From assembly GCA_964605235.1 (NCBI GenBank), contig CAZSBB010000045.1, positions 1 to 51,703 on the forward strand: 51,703 nucleotides of DNA, written 5' to 3'. Source of the stretch: CAZSBB01 sp964605235. Its GTDB lineage: Bacteria > Planctomycetota > Phycisphaerae > Phycisphaerales > Phycisphaeraceae. This document shows positions 9,416-18,163 of the stretch, one piece after another. Below the pieces are notes generated by a model. The model saw nothing but the letters and a program-made list of their open reading frames with translations, did not search any database and was not told where the DNA came from. How positions within the stretch are numbered: the first letter of the stretch is position 1; every line of letters begins with the position of its first letter. The position numbers and the translations under genes were made by a program.

Positions 9416-11815
9416 ATGAACACTGGCTGGCTTACTGGCATCGTTCTGTCGACCGCGCTGCTGTCCGCGCCCCTGCACGCCGACGTGATCCTGGCGGAAC
9501 AGGGCGCCGCGAAATGCGCCATCGTGGTGGTTGAGGGCTGGGCGGATGAAATGCAATTGCCGGCCGAATTGCCCAAGCTGGCGACGCGCGTGCTCAATGA
9601 GCGGCGCAGCATCTTTGTCGCGTCGGTCAAAGACCTGGCGCATTACCTGAGCTTGATCAGTTCGAGCAAGATTGAGATCGTCACCGCGACGCCGACGGAT
9701 GGGCGCACGCCGATCTATGTCGGTGCTGCCGCCGCGCCGGTGTTTGGCGCAGTCGGCGTGAGCAAGGCGGGCCTGTACGGCTATCGCGTGGTGGCGGACG
9801 CGCAGCGCGGCGTCGGCTTGTACGGCGAATCGGAAGTCGGCGCCAGCTACGCCATCTACGAACTGCTGCACCGCCTGGGTTGCCGTTGGTTCATGCCCAC
9901 GGATCTGGGGGAAGTCGTGCCGCGGCTGGCGAAATTGTCCATCCCGGTCATGGATGACCAGCTCGCCCCGGCCACCTCCGCGCGCGCCCGTTACAGCGGC
10001 GGTGCGGATTTCAACCGGCGCAATCGGCTCAGCGGCGTTCTGGGGCCGGTGGTCTGGCTGGCACAGGGCGATGGTTCTTTCCAGCGTTTCTTCACCAAGG
10101 AGGAAATTGCCGCCCATCCCGACTGGTCGCACGACGGCTACCTGCGGCTGGTGCATCCCGAAGTGGCGGAGCACATCGCGGGCAAGATTCTCGCGGAGCT
10201 TGACGCCGTGTATGAACCCATGCGGAAATTCGGCCTGCGCCCCGGCTATTCCATTGTGCCCAGCGATGGTCAGGTGCCCACCGAAGACCCCATGGCGCTG
10301 CCTCATGATCCCCAGCCGCGCGTGTGGGAACCCGCCGCCGGCCGGTGGTCCGTGACCGATCGCTGCATCCTGCTGCACAACCGCATCGCCCAGCGCGTGC
10401 GCGCCAAGTACCCCGATGTCGCCCTGGGCGATCAGGCGTATGTGAACAAGAGCTACCCCCCCGCGCGGTATGACGTGCCGGCGGACTTCCGCATCGTCAT
10501 CTGTCCGATCGACTTCAACCGCTTCCACCCCATGGACTGGCCCAACCATGTGAACGAATACTGGCTGCGCGAGCTGGTGCAGGGCTGGGCGAAAACCGGG
10601 GCGCAGATCAACGCCTACTGGTACGGCATCAACCTCGCCGAGATCAGCGCGCCGTGCCCGTTCATCACCAAATGGAGCCGGGACCTGCGCATTCTGCTCG
10701 ACAACCATCTGGAGGAATGGGGGCCCGAGTACATGAACGGGTGGGAATCCATGATGCCCGCCTACTACCTGTCGATCCGCATGGCCTTCCACGCCCACGA
10801 ACAACCCGATGAAATTCTGACGGACCTGTGGAGCAAGTTCTACGGCTCCGTCGCCGCGCCCATGAGCCGCTACTGGAACCGCATCGACCGCGCCTATCTG
10901 GACGCCAACCAGTATGCCGGCAGCCCCTATGGTTACCTGAAAATCTTCACGCCCGAGGTCATGGCCGGCGCCCGCGCGGACCTGAACGAAGCGCTCGCCG
11001 ACTGTCGCACGCCGCTGGAATACCGCCGGGTCAAGCTGATTGATGAAGCCTTCGCGCTCTTCGAAATGTACATGCAGATGCGCCAGAGCTGGGCGGCCGG
11101 CGAGCTGCGCGACCTGGATGAGGATTACGAAACCTGGCGCTGGGGCATCCGCAACATGCAGCGCATGTATCAGGTGCCCATGTCCGGGCGCGGCCGGTAC
11201 ACCAGCAAGGCGTACACCGGCGACGGCTACATCCAGGGACGCCACGGCAACCCGATGTGGAGCGATGTCATGTACAGCGTCGGCTACAAGGACGGCGCCC
11301 GCATGGAACGCGAGTTCGCCCGGCTGGGCAAACCGATGCTGGAATGGAAGTGGCAGCACAACCCCGGCGCGGAAGCCGACGCCCGGCCGTGGACCGCGGC
11401 GGATTTTGACGATAAAGCCTGGCCGACCACGCATATCGTGCGCGACACCTGGTCCTCTCTGGGCCATCATCTGACCATGACCGACGAGCCCTCCGGCCGC
11501 TCGGGGCGCATGGCTTACCGCACGACGCAGAAACTCCCCGCTCCGCCGGCGAACAAGAAAGTATTCCTGTGGATCGGCTCGACCGACGGCAGCGCCAAGC
11601 TCTATGTCAACGGCACGCACATCAAGTATGTCACGCCTGACAAAGGTGAAGAACGCGAGGCCTTCACCGGCTACTGCAAGGCCGCCCAGTTCGACATCAC
11701 AGCAGCGCTCAAGCCCGGCGTCAACCAGTTCACCATCCTCTGTGATCGCACCCATCTCAATGAGCTGGGCACCGGCGGCTTGATGGGCCCGGTGGTGCTC
11801 TTCCGGGAACGCTGA
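9416..11815 (+). CDS. Secreted DUF4838-domain protein with C-terminal galactose-binding-like domain
   Basis: 799 residues from the ATG at 9416 (AGGAA 8 bases upstream; an upstream in-frame ATG at 9395 lacks this). A signal peptide, hydrophobic at 7-18, probably ends after LHA (22). Residues about 95-180 form an alpha-glucuronidase-N-like region (VGASYAIYELLHRLGCRWFMP), the usual partner of DUF4838, which spans about 220-510. Residues about 645-799 look like a jelly-roll sugar-binding domain (WTAADFDDKAWPTTHI, then LWIGSTDGSAKLYVNG). DUF4838 proteins occur in glycan-use clusters of Planctomycetes, Lentisphaerae and Bacteroidetes and are thought to act on uronic-acid-containing glycans, but the activity is not settled. 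It is the third gene of operon A and differs from the second DUF4838 protein (14819) by the extra C-terminal domain. Confidence 0.87.
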   Translation: MNTGWLTGIVLSTALLSAPLHADVILAEQGAAKCAIVVVEGWADEMQLPAELPKLATRVLNERRSIFVASVKDLAHYLSLISSSKIEIVTATPTDGRTPIYVGAAAAPVFGAVGVSKAGLYGYRVVADAQRGVGLYGESEVGASYAIYELLHRLGCRWFMPTDLGEVVPRLAKLSIPVMDDQLAPATSARARYSGGADFNRRNRLSGVLGPVVWLAQGDGSFQRFFTKEEIAAHPDWSHDGYLRLVHPEVAEHIAGKILAELDAVYEPMRKFGLRPGYSIVPSDGQVPTEDPMALPHDPQPRVWEPAAGRWSVTDRCILLHNRIAQRVRAKYPDVALGDQAYVNKSYPPARYDVPADFRIVICPIDFNRFHPMDWPNHVNEYWLRELVQGWAKTGAQINAYWYGINLAEISAPCPFITKWSRDLRILLDNHLEEWGPEYMNGWESMMPAYYLSIRMAFHAHEQPDEILTDLWSKFYGSVAAPMSRYWNRIDRAYLDANQYAGSPYGYLKIFTPEVMAGARADLNEALADCRTPLEYRRVKLIDEAFALFEMYMQMRQSWAAGELRDLDEDYETWRWGIRNMQRMYQVPMSGRGRYTSKAYTGDGYIQGRHGNPMWSDVMYSVGYKDGARMEREFARLGKPMLEWKWQHNPGAEADARPWTAADFDDKAWPTTHIVRDTWSSLGHHLTMTDEPSGRSGRMAYRTTQKLPAPPANKKVFLWIGSTDGSAKLYVNGTHIKYVTPDKGEEREAFTGYCKAAQFDITAALKPGVNQFTILCDRTHLNELGTGGLMGPVVLFRER

Positions 11816-11834
11816 TCCGTACAGGAATTCAACC

Positions 11835-13451
11835 ATGTCGGCTGCTTGCCGCATTGACGGATCGATCTGGTTTCTCCATCTGCCCGAACTGGTCGAAGGC
11901 GGCCTGACCACCACCTCACGCATCGGCGCCGGTTGGTTGGCGTTCCCCTTTGCCCTGGATCAGGTCGAAGGCGTGGGCCTGGCGACCGGCGCAGCGAGCC
12001 CCGCCGGCGAACTGGTGCTGAACCTGGGCCTGACCGGGCGGCATCGACTGCACCTGGCGCACAACCCGGCGCTGCGCGTCTGGCTCGACGGCGATACCGG
12101 CTACTGCGAACTGCCGGGCGATGCGTCGGCGATCCGCGATGTCGCGCTCCCCGCCATGGACTTCACCAATCGCCGGCTGCATGTGGCGCCGGTGCGCAGC
12201 TGCGACCGCAACCTGCCGCTGACGCTCTTCTACCTGCGCGCCGAGCCTGCCCCACCGGAGGCGACGGCGCCACGCAATCTCATCGTCACCAACGACGGCC
12301 ATGGCGTGTTCTGCACCGGCCTGGACCATCCCCGCGACATCTATCGCCACCTGTATCCCTACCAGGACAGCCATGTGTTTCGCATGCTCTGGGGCGTTTA
12401 CGGCGGCGGCCCGCTGACGCTGCGCCAGGATTCGCGCTTCAGCGATTTGCGCGAACGCTCCGCAGCCGACGCCTACTACCCGCACGGCGTCACGTTTTAC
12501 CGCTCGCTCAAGCGCTTCATGGAAGCCGGCGTCGATCCGCTGGCAGTCGTGCGCCAGGCGACCCGTGAATACCACCTGGAGTTGCACTTCTACTGCCGCA
12601 TGAGCGCGTTCTATGGCCCGTTTCCGCACACCGAATGGACCAGTCGGTTTTTCACCCAGCATCCCCAATGGCGCTGCGTGGATGAACACGGCCAAACGCT
12701 CAACCTCATGAGCTACGCCTGGCCGGGGGTGCAGGATTACATCCTGGCGTACTTCGATGAACTGCTGGATTACCAGCCGGAGGGCCTGTGCCTGGCGTTT
12801 AATCGGGGCTTACCGCTGATGGTCTGCGAGCAGCCGGTGTGTGAGGCATTTGCCCGTCGCTATGGCCGCGCGCCCAAATTGCCCGACGAATGCGACCGCC
12901 CGGAAATGCTGGCGGTGCGTCATGAACTGCTGGCGGATTTCGTCGCCCGGGTGCGGGAGTTGACGGACCGGCGCGGGCGGGCGCTGTCGTGCATCGTGCC
13001 GCGCGATTTCGCGCACAATCGGCTCATGGGTTTGGACATTGATCTGCTGGCGCAGCGGCAACTCTTCGAGTCGATCCTCATCGGCGCGGGACATGGCGAT
13101 GACCCGGCGCTCAACATGGACCTGACGCCGGTGCAGGCGCTCAAAGCCCACGGCAGCAAGGTCTACGCCGGCGGTTCTGCGGTGCGGGCGCATGGGGAAG
13201 CCTGGACCGCCAACAACCTGCCCGCCCGGGCACGACACATGGCGAACATCCTCGACGCGGGGCTCGACGGCGGCTGGTTCTGGGACGCCGAGTCGCTGAT
13301 CGGACTGGAGTGGGAAGCCCACCGCCGCTTCGGCGAACGGGACACGCTCGAACAGATCGCCCAGCAGCGCTGGCCCACCATCACCCGGCACAACACCCGG
13401 CGCATCCATGACCTGGTGGTCGGCCGCTACAACCCGTGGCACGCCTATTGA
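11835..13451 (+). CDS. Predicted TIM-barrel glycoside-hydrolase-like protein, family not recognised
   Basis: 538 residues with no signal peptide, so probably cytoplasmic. An N-terminal beta-rich part (about 1-140) precedes a likely barrel (about 145-530): a start on VTNDGHGVFC, long alpha/beta periodicity, HPQWRCVDEHGQTLNLMSYA typical of hydrolases that describe a visiting substrate loop, and DAGLDGGWFWDAE near the end, which resembles a terminal barrel strand. I cannot name catalytic residues with confidence. ATG 11835 has AGGA 8 bases upstream, 19 bases after the previous stop, so it belongs to operon A. Its end abuts or overlaps the GH20-like gene. The family could be a GHL10- or GH-A-like hydrolase; profile comparison would decide. 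Confidence 0.6.
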   Translation: MSAACRIDGSIWFLHLPELVEGGLTTTSRIGAGWLAFPFALDQVEGVGLATGAASPAGELVLNLGLTGRHRLHLAHNPALRVWLDGDTGYCELPGDASAIRDVALPAMDFTNRRLHVAPVRSCDRNLPLTLFYLRAEPAPPEATAPRNLIVTNDGHGVFCTGLDHPRDIYRHLYPYQDSHVFRMLWGVYGGGPLTLRQDSRFSDLRERSAADAYYPHGVTFYRSLKRFMEAGVDPLAVVRQATREYHLELHFYCRMSAFYGPFPHTEWTSRFFTQHPQWRCVDEHGQTLNLMSYAWPGVQDYILAYFDELLDYQPEGLCLAFNRGLPLMVCEQPVCEAFARRYGRAPKLPDECDRPEMLAVRHELLADFVARVRELTDRRGRALSCIVPRDFAHNRLMGLDIDLLAQRQLFESILIGAGHGDDPALNMDLTPVQALKAHGSKVYAGGSAVRAHGEAWTANNLPARARHMANILDAGLDGGWFWDAESLIGLEWEAHRRFGERDTLEQIAQQRWPTITRHNTRRIHDLVVGRYNPWHAY

Positions 13452-14803
13452 TTTCCCTGCAGCCTGATATGTTCCAGCAGTACCTTCATCTTGATTTCAA
13501 GGGCATGAATCCCGACGCAGCCGGCTTGCTGGCGTGGATCGAGCGGCTGGCGGCGTTGGGGTACACCGGGCTGGTGTTGGAATACGAGGATCGCATTCCC
13601 TGGCGGTCCTGGCCCGGGACCTTTCGGCCCGGTTACACGCTGGACACCTGGCAGCGCGTCTGGGCGCGGTGCGACAGCCTTGGGCTGGAACTGATTCCAC
13701 TCATCCCGACGCTGGGTCATCTGGGCTGGTTGCTGCGCCATTCCGCCTATGCGCATCTGCGCGAAGCTGACGAAGTTTCCGAAGCCTGTCCCTGTCATCC
13801 CGAGCTGCGCCCGCGCCTGCTGGCGTGGATTGATGAAGTGCTCGAATTGCATCCCCAGGCCCGCTTCATTCATCTGGGGGCGGATGAGTCATTCTGTCTG
13901 GGCAGTTGCGCGACCTGCCGGGAACGCGCAGCCGCACCCGACGGCAAAATGTCGCTGTATCTCGACCATGTCGGCGCGCTGGTTCGCCATGTGCTGCAGC
14001 GCGGGCGACAGCCGCTGATCTGGGCGGATGCCTTCTGGGGCGACAGCCGCCGCGCCGGCGAACTGCCAGCGGAAACGATCCTGGTGGATTGGCAATACGG
14101 CTTTCTCGGCCCCACCGAGCTGACCGTTCGTGATGTCCCGCAGACGGTATGGGCCGCCAGCGGCGTACGCAGCAGTGATTGCTATGACCAGCGCTATCTG
14201 CTGGGGCCCCTGGAACAGCGGCTGCGTAACGTGCGGATCTGGCGTCGGCAACTGGAGGCAGGGCAACTGGGTGGATTGATCCACACGACCTGGGCGCGCG
14301 CGTCATCCCATGGCCTGCTGTATGGCCCGCTCGAAGGCTGGTGGCCGCTGGTCGAAGCCGCCGCCGACCCGGCACGTTTTGCTGTGCATCCGCTGGCGCC
14401 GCTGGTGCAAAGCGTGGATGCCGCCATGCATCCACGCCCGGGGGAACAGTTTGAGCCGGGGTTCATGCCGGAACTCGCGCCGCTGCTGCAACATCCTGAT
14501 GAACAGGTTCGTCGCGCTGTCGCGTGGTGGCAACTGGCGCTCGACCACGCAGCCCTGGTGCGTCAGGTGGACGCCTGGGCAGCGCACGCCAGCAGCATGG
14601 CGCTGGTGCAGCGTCGGTTCGGCAGGGACGCGCACCTGCAGGCGAAACACCAGTCAGTACGCGCCAAGCTGCTCCAGCGTCTGCACACGACGCGCCAGCA
14701 AGCCCAGGCGCTGCTCGAGGCCTGGGCTTACAGCGACTGCGCCGAGTTTCTGGAATCACGCTTTGACCCGCTGCAGACCAGGCTGACCGCCACAGTCATG
14801 TAA
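13436..14803 (+). CDS. GH20-like family glycoside hydrolase (beta-hexosaminidase-type barrel)
   Basis: 455 residues if the GTG at 13436 is used (16-base overlap with the previous gene), 444 from the ATG at 13469. Neither start has a clear ribosome site, which suggests translational coupling. The protein begins with QYLHLDFKG, the first strand of a GH20-type (beta/alpha)8 barrel, and carries HLGADE at 146-151, matching the H-x-G-x-DE motif where Asp-Glu hold the substrate acetamido group and donate the proton in substrate-assisted catalysis. Residues 154-161 (CLGSCATC) hold three cysteines, possibly a metal site. The usual N-terminal GH20b domain and signal peptide are absent, so it likely trims imported oligosaccharides in the cytoplasm, exposing N-acetyl-hexosamine or related sugar. 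The substrate is an inference from the family. Confidence 0.78.
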   Translation: MARLLISLQPDMFQQYLHLDFKGMNPDAAGLLAWIERLAALGYTGLVLEYEDRIPWRSWPGTFRPGYTLDTWQRVWARCDSLGLELIPLIPTLGHLGWLLRHSAYAHLREADEVSEACPCHPELRPRLLAWIDEVLELHPQARFIHLGADESFCLGSCATCRERAAAPDGKMSLYLDHVGALVRHVLQRGRQPLIWADAFWGDSRRAGELPAETILVDWQYGFLGPTELTVRDVPQTVWAASGVRSSDCYDQRYLLGPLEQRLRNVRIWRRQLEAGQLGGLIHTTWARASSHGLLYGPLEGWWPLVEAAADPARFAVHPLAPLVQSVDAAMHPRPGEQFEPGFMPELAPLLQHPDEQVRRAVAWWQLALDHAALVRQVDAWAAHASSMALVQRRFGRDAHLQAKHQSVRAKLLQRLHTTRQQAQALLEAWAYSDCAEFLESRFDPLQTRLTATVM

Positions 14804-14818
14804 GTTCGGAGATGCATC

Positions 14819-16777
14819 ATGATCTTGCGCCGTTTCCCACGAATCGCCGGCGGGCTGCTGGCGCTAAGCCTGGCCTCCTTCGTCAATGCTGAGCCATTCA
14901 TCATCGCGCAAGACGGCAAACCATCCGGGCCGGTGGTCGTCGCGCAGACAGCACATCCGGCCGTGCGTCATGCCGCCCAGGAGCTGGCGCAGAAGCTGTC
15001 GGCCATGCTCGGACAGCCGGTCGAGGTCACGGTCGGCAACGGTGAGCGCGGCATCGTGGTGGGTCAGCCCGGCGACTTTCCCAACCTGAACCTCATGACT
15101 GAACCTGTCGCCCCCGGCGATCTCGCCGCGGCGCAAAGCTACGTCCTGCGCAGCAGCGCCACGCGGCTGGTGGTGATCGGCGCCAGCGAAATCGGCGTGG
15201 AGTTCGGCATCTGGGACCTGCTCCACCGGTTGGGCTATCGGCAGTTCTTCCCCCATGAAGCGTGGGAGGTCATTCCCGACCTGAGCCGCGCGGAGGCAGC
15301 GCTCGAACTCGACACACTGGAAATCCCCGCCTACTTCGACCGCCGCATCTGGTACTCCTGGGGCGGCGACGCGGACCGCCAGCGCGAATGGAATTTCAAA
15401 AACCGCATGAATCAGCACGGCTGGCGCACGGACTTCCGCCCCGAACTGCCCGCCCGGTGGAAACGCACGCTGATTCAGAATCAGCACAACTACGGCGGGA
15501 TCATCCAGTTTCACCAAGCGACCTTCGCCGAACATCCCGAGTACTACGCGCTGGTCAAAGACGAACGTAAAGGCAGCAAGCTCTGCATTTCCAACCCCGC
15601 CGTGCGCGAACTGGCGGCGAGCTTCGCCCGGGATTACTTCGCCAAACACCCGGACGAACTGAGCATCTCCATGGAGCCCACCGACGGCTACGGGTGGTGC
15701 GAGTGTGCTGCGTGTGCGGCATTGGGCTCCCCCGCCAACCGCATGATCACCCTCGCCAATCATGTCGCCCGGGCGCTGGAAGCAGAACATGGCGATAAAT
15801 GGATCGGCGTGCTCGCCTACGCCCAGCATGCCGAGCCGCCCACGCTGGCGGTGCATGACCGCGTGATTGTCTGCTGCGCCACCAACCTCAGCGGCAAGAT
15901 GCCCATCGAACAGCGTCTGGCGGGATGGGCGCAGCAAGCCAAAACGCTGGGCATTTATGACTACTACGCCATCCCGCAGTGGCATGTGATGATGCCCGGC
16001 CGCATGCAGGGCGGAAACCTGGAATACCTCAGCCACAGCATCCCCACCTTCCATGAACTGGGCGCGCGCCTCATGGTCGCGGAAGCCAGCGACTGCTGGG
16101 GACCCAACGGCCTGGGCTACTATGTGGCGTCGCGGCTGCTGTGGAATCCGCAGGAAGCGCGCCAGCTCAACCACCTCGTTGACGATTTTCTCGCCCGCGC
16201 GTTTGGTCCCGCCGCCGCGACGATGCGGCCGTGGTACGACCTGGTCGACAACAGCCGCAACGCGCAAACCGTTCCCGCGGGCGGCGCCAAACCGGGATCG
16301 CTTGCTTACTTTGCCGACCGCTACGCGCGCATGTACGCCATCCTGCTGACCGCTGAGGAACAAGCGCAGGGGCAGCCGGCCGTTCGCGCCCGGCTGGACC
16401 ATTTGCTGCTGTACACCCGCTATGTGCAGCTCTGGTGCGATCACCGCCGCAGCGCTGCCGCACAGCCGGGCGAGGCGGCGCACGCGGCCGCCCAACGGCG
16501 CGCCGTGGCGCTCGAACGACTGGTGCGCTTCGCCTGGCGCATCCGCGACACCGGCATGGCGCACTGGGCCGGCTTCCGCGGCGTCACTGCCGGTGCGGGC
16601 AATGTCGACTTGAACGCACCGCCATCCTGGCTGACCCGCTCCGATCAGCTCAACCTCGAACTGGGCGGCCCCGAAGCGCTCGAAGCCCAGTTGGAAGCCC
16701 AGCAACAGGTGACCCCGGCGCTGCTGAAAGAAGTCCGTCAGGCAGCGCGGGATGCGGCAATGCCAGCGCGCCGGTGA
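14819..16777 (+). CDS. Secreted DUF4838-domain protein, short form
   Basis: 652 residues. Signal peptide MILRRFPRIAGGLLALSLAS with cleavage predicted after FVNA (24). The alpha-glucuronidase-N-like region is at about 105-155 (IGASEIGVEFGIWDLLHRLG, then YRQFFPHEAWEVIP). The DUF4838 core is about 225-500 with the characteristic LSISMEPTDGYGWCECAACA block (281-300; a CxCxxC cluster) and a NRMITLANHVARAL helix. It lacks the sugar-binding C-terminal extension of the other DUF4838 protein; the end is helical and basic. GGAG precedes the ATG by 7 bases, 15 bases after the GH20-like stop, so it is the last gene of operon A. Exported action on a uronate-containing glycan is likely but unproven. Confidence 0.87.
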   Translation: MILRRFPRIAGGLLALSLASFVNAEPFIIAQDGKPSGPVVVAQTAHPAVRHAAQELAQKLSAMLGQPVEVTVGNGERGIVVGQPGDFPNLNLMTEPVAPGDLAAAQSYVLRSSATRLVVIGASEIGVEFGIWDLLHRLGYRQFFPHEAWEVIPDLSRAEAALELDTLEIPAYFDRRIWYSWGGDADRQREWNFKNRMNQHGWRTDFRPELPARWKRTLIQNQHNYGGIIQFHQATFAEHPEYYALVKDERKGSKLCISNPAVRELAASFARDYFAKHPDELSISMEPTDGYGWCECAACAALGSPANRMITLANHVARALEAEHGDKWIGVLAYAQHAEPPTLAVHDRVIVCCATNLSGKMPIEQRLAGWAQQAKTLGIYDYYAIPQWHVMMPGRMQGGNLEYLSHSIPTFHELGARLMVAEASDCWGPNGLGYYVASRLLWNPQEARQLNHLVDDFLARAFGPAAATMRPWYDLVDNSRNAQTVPAGGAKPGSLAYFADRYARMYAILLTAEEQAQGQPAVRARLDHLLLYTRYVQLWCDHRRSAAAQPGEAAHAAAQRRAVALERLVRFAWRIRDTGMAHWAGFRGVTAGAGNVDLNAPPSWLTRSDQLNLELGGPEALEAQLEAQQQVTPALLKEVRQAARDAAMPARR

Positions 16778-16929
16778 TTCGCTGCGGGCGCCTCTGAGCA
16801 TCTGAATCATGTGCGCTGATTTGGCGCCTGCTCCCCGGGTGACCGAGCGTCTTTAGCCAACCTCAGCGCAGCCGCCCCCTGGCCTGGTGGTGAAGCAGCG
16901 CCGCAAGAGAGTTTGGGCCATGCGGGAAA

Positions 16930-17880
16930 TCACCTGCCGCAGTCCGCCAACGCCTGCTCCAGAAATTCGTAAGCCGCCTGCCGCACGGGAGTGGGAAACG
17001 CGTGGCCGCAGTCGGGGTAGTGTGCTTCGATCCGCGCTTCTGGAGCAGCAGCCAGCACCGCCTGGATCGTCGCCTGCACGCCCACCATGGAAAAGCAGTC
17101 CTGCACAGGGGCGTTGATGAACGTCGGCCGGGGCGCGATGGCCGCCAGCACGTCCGTAAAATCCCACGGCATGTTTTCGGCGCGACTGTGGAACTGCTCG
17201 CGGATGCGCGGCATGTAGCGTGGACCGGTCCAGTCACTCACATCACCCGCCGGCCCACTGCTGCCCTGGCGATTCCAACGAAACCCGGTGAAGCCGCAAC
17301 TGCTCACCACCGCGCGCACCCGTTCATCAAAAGCCGCCAGGAACAGCGCGTTGTGTCCCCCCAGCGAATGGCCGATGACGCCGAGGCGCTGCGGATCAAC
17401 CTGCGGCAACTGGCTCAGGTAGGTCACGCACTGCGCATGATTCCAGATGCCTTTCATGGTGCCGCTGACGTAGCCACGGGCGTACGGATCGATGTGGTAT
17501 TCGCCCAGCGTGGGATAGTCGGGGACCAATGCGATGTGGCCACGCTGCGCCAGCTCCAGCGCGTAATGCAGATCATCCCGGCCGCCCAGCCCCGCCGGCT
17601 CATCCTTGCCGATGGCGGTCGTCTGATGCAGACACAACATGGCAGCCTGTTTGGTTGTCAGCGCGTCCTCCCGCGCGGGAGTGAGCAGCCAGGCGGGACA
17701 CCAGTCGTCGGGATCGACCAGCAGCTCCAGGCGCGTGTAGCGCACGTCCGCGCGGGTGAAGGTTTCGCCGGCACGCACCGTCGGCGGCGCTGAGCGCGCC
17801 GGCGGCATGTCGCCCATCACACGCATCATGCGCTGCAGGATGTCCTGACGGTCAAAGGTCGACTCAGCGGGATGGGGCAT
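16930..17880 (-). CDS. Alpha/beta-hydrolase, acetyl-xylan-esterase/dienelactone-hydrolase-like
   Basis: 316 residues from the ATG at 17880; a GTG at 17916 would add 12. The serine-hydrolase elbow GHSLGGHN (S172 in GHSLGG) and the late histidine H293 (DCGHAF) are clear, with D261 a plausible third member of the triad. ERVRAVVSSCGFTGFRW lies between. No signal peptide, so cytoplasmic. It is the only minus-strand gene in the block, convergent with operon A (152-base gap at 16778-16929, where I see no convincing terminator) and divergent from the AraR-like regulator, so that regulator probably controls it. Removal of acetyl or other ester groups from imported sugars is the natural role in such clusters (inference). 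Confidence 0.82.
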   Translation of the reverse strand: MPHPAESTFDRQDILQRMMRVMGDMPPARSAPPTVRAGETFTRADVRYTRLELLVDPDDWCPAWLLTPAREDALTTKQAAMLCLHQTTAIGKDEPAGLGGRDDLHYALELAQRGHIALVPDYPTLGEYHIDPYARGYVSGTMKGIWNHAQCVTYLSQLPQVDPQRLGVIGHSLGGHNALFLAAFDERVRAVVSSCGFTGFRWNRQGSSGPAGDVSDWTGPRYMPRIREQFHSRAENMPWDFTDVLAAIAPRPTFINAPVQDCFSMVGVQATIQAVLAAAPEARIEAHYPDCGHAFPTPVRQAAYEFLEQALADCGR

Positions 17881-18163
17881 ATGAGTTCGTCCGGTTGGCT
17901 GGGGGCTTTGCGTCACAGTGTGGACGGCATGGGTGATCGGGCCATCAGCTTAACCCACGACACCCAGCAGCGGCATCATAGCGGGCTGAGCACCGCCCCC
18001 TCCATTCCCCTGCATCAAGTCTTGACTCAGTTTGATTCATTATTTTTATTCTCAAAGCAATTATAAATAACTACTTAACGATTTTTGTTGTGTTTTGTAT
18101 CCAAACAATTGATTATGATACACAGCTTTGTTACGATCCCGCCCGCAACGGAAGGACGCCGGC
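17881..18163. promoter_or_regulatory. Divergent control region between the hydrolase and the AraR-like regulator
   Basis: 283 bases, strikingly AT-rich at 18010-18130 in an otherwise GC-rich cluster. TGTATC (18096-18101) and GATACA (18117-18122) form an inverted repeat with a 15-base spacer, 41 bases before the regulator ATG; a TATGAT -10-like word (18114-18119) overlaps the right arm. A further candidate promoter is TTGACT (18022-18027) with TTTATT (18045-18050), spacer 17. This is a reasonable operator/promoter for the AraR-like protein and its divergent neighbour. Confidence 0.55.

Noticed and set aside
9293..11923. Very long minus-strand open frame (876 codons) opposite the DUF4838 gene, and similar antisense frames elsewhere (for example 6364-8352, 14864-16810, 27723-30497)
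   Set aside because: They are mirror frames of GC-rich coding sequence, have low-complexity His/Arg/Gly/Ala-rich translations without domains, and overlap well-supported genes fully.
16778..16929. Terminator between operon A and the convergent alpha/beta hydrolase
   Set aside because: GGCGCC words about 30 bases apart could pair, but the loop is long and no T-run follows, so I do not call it.
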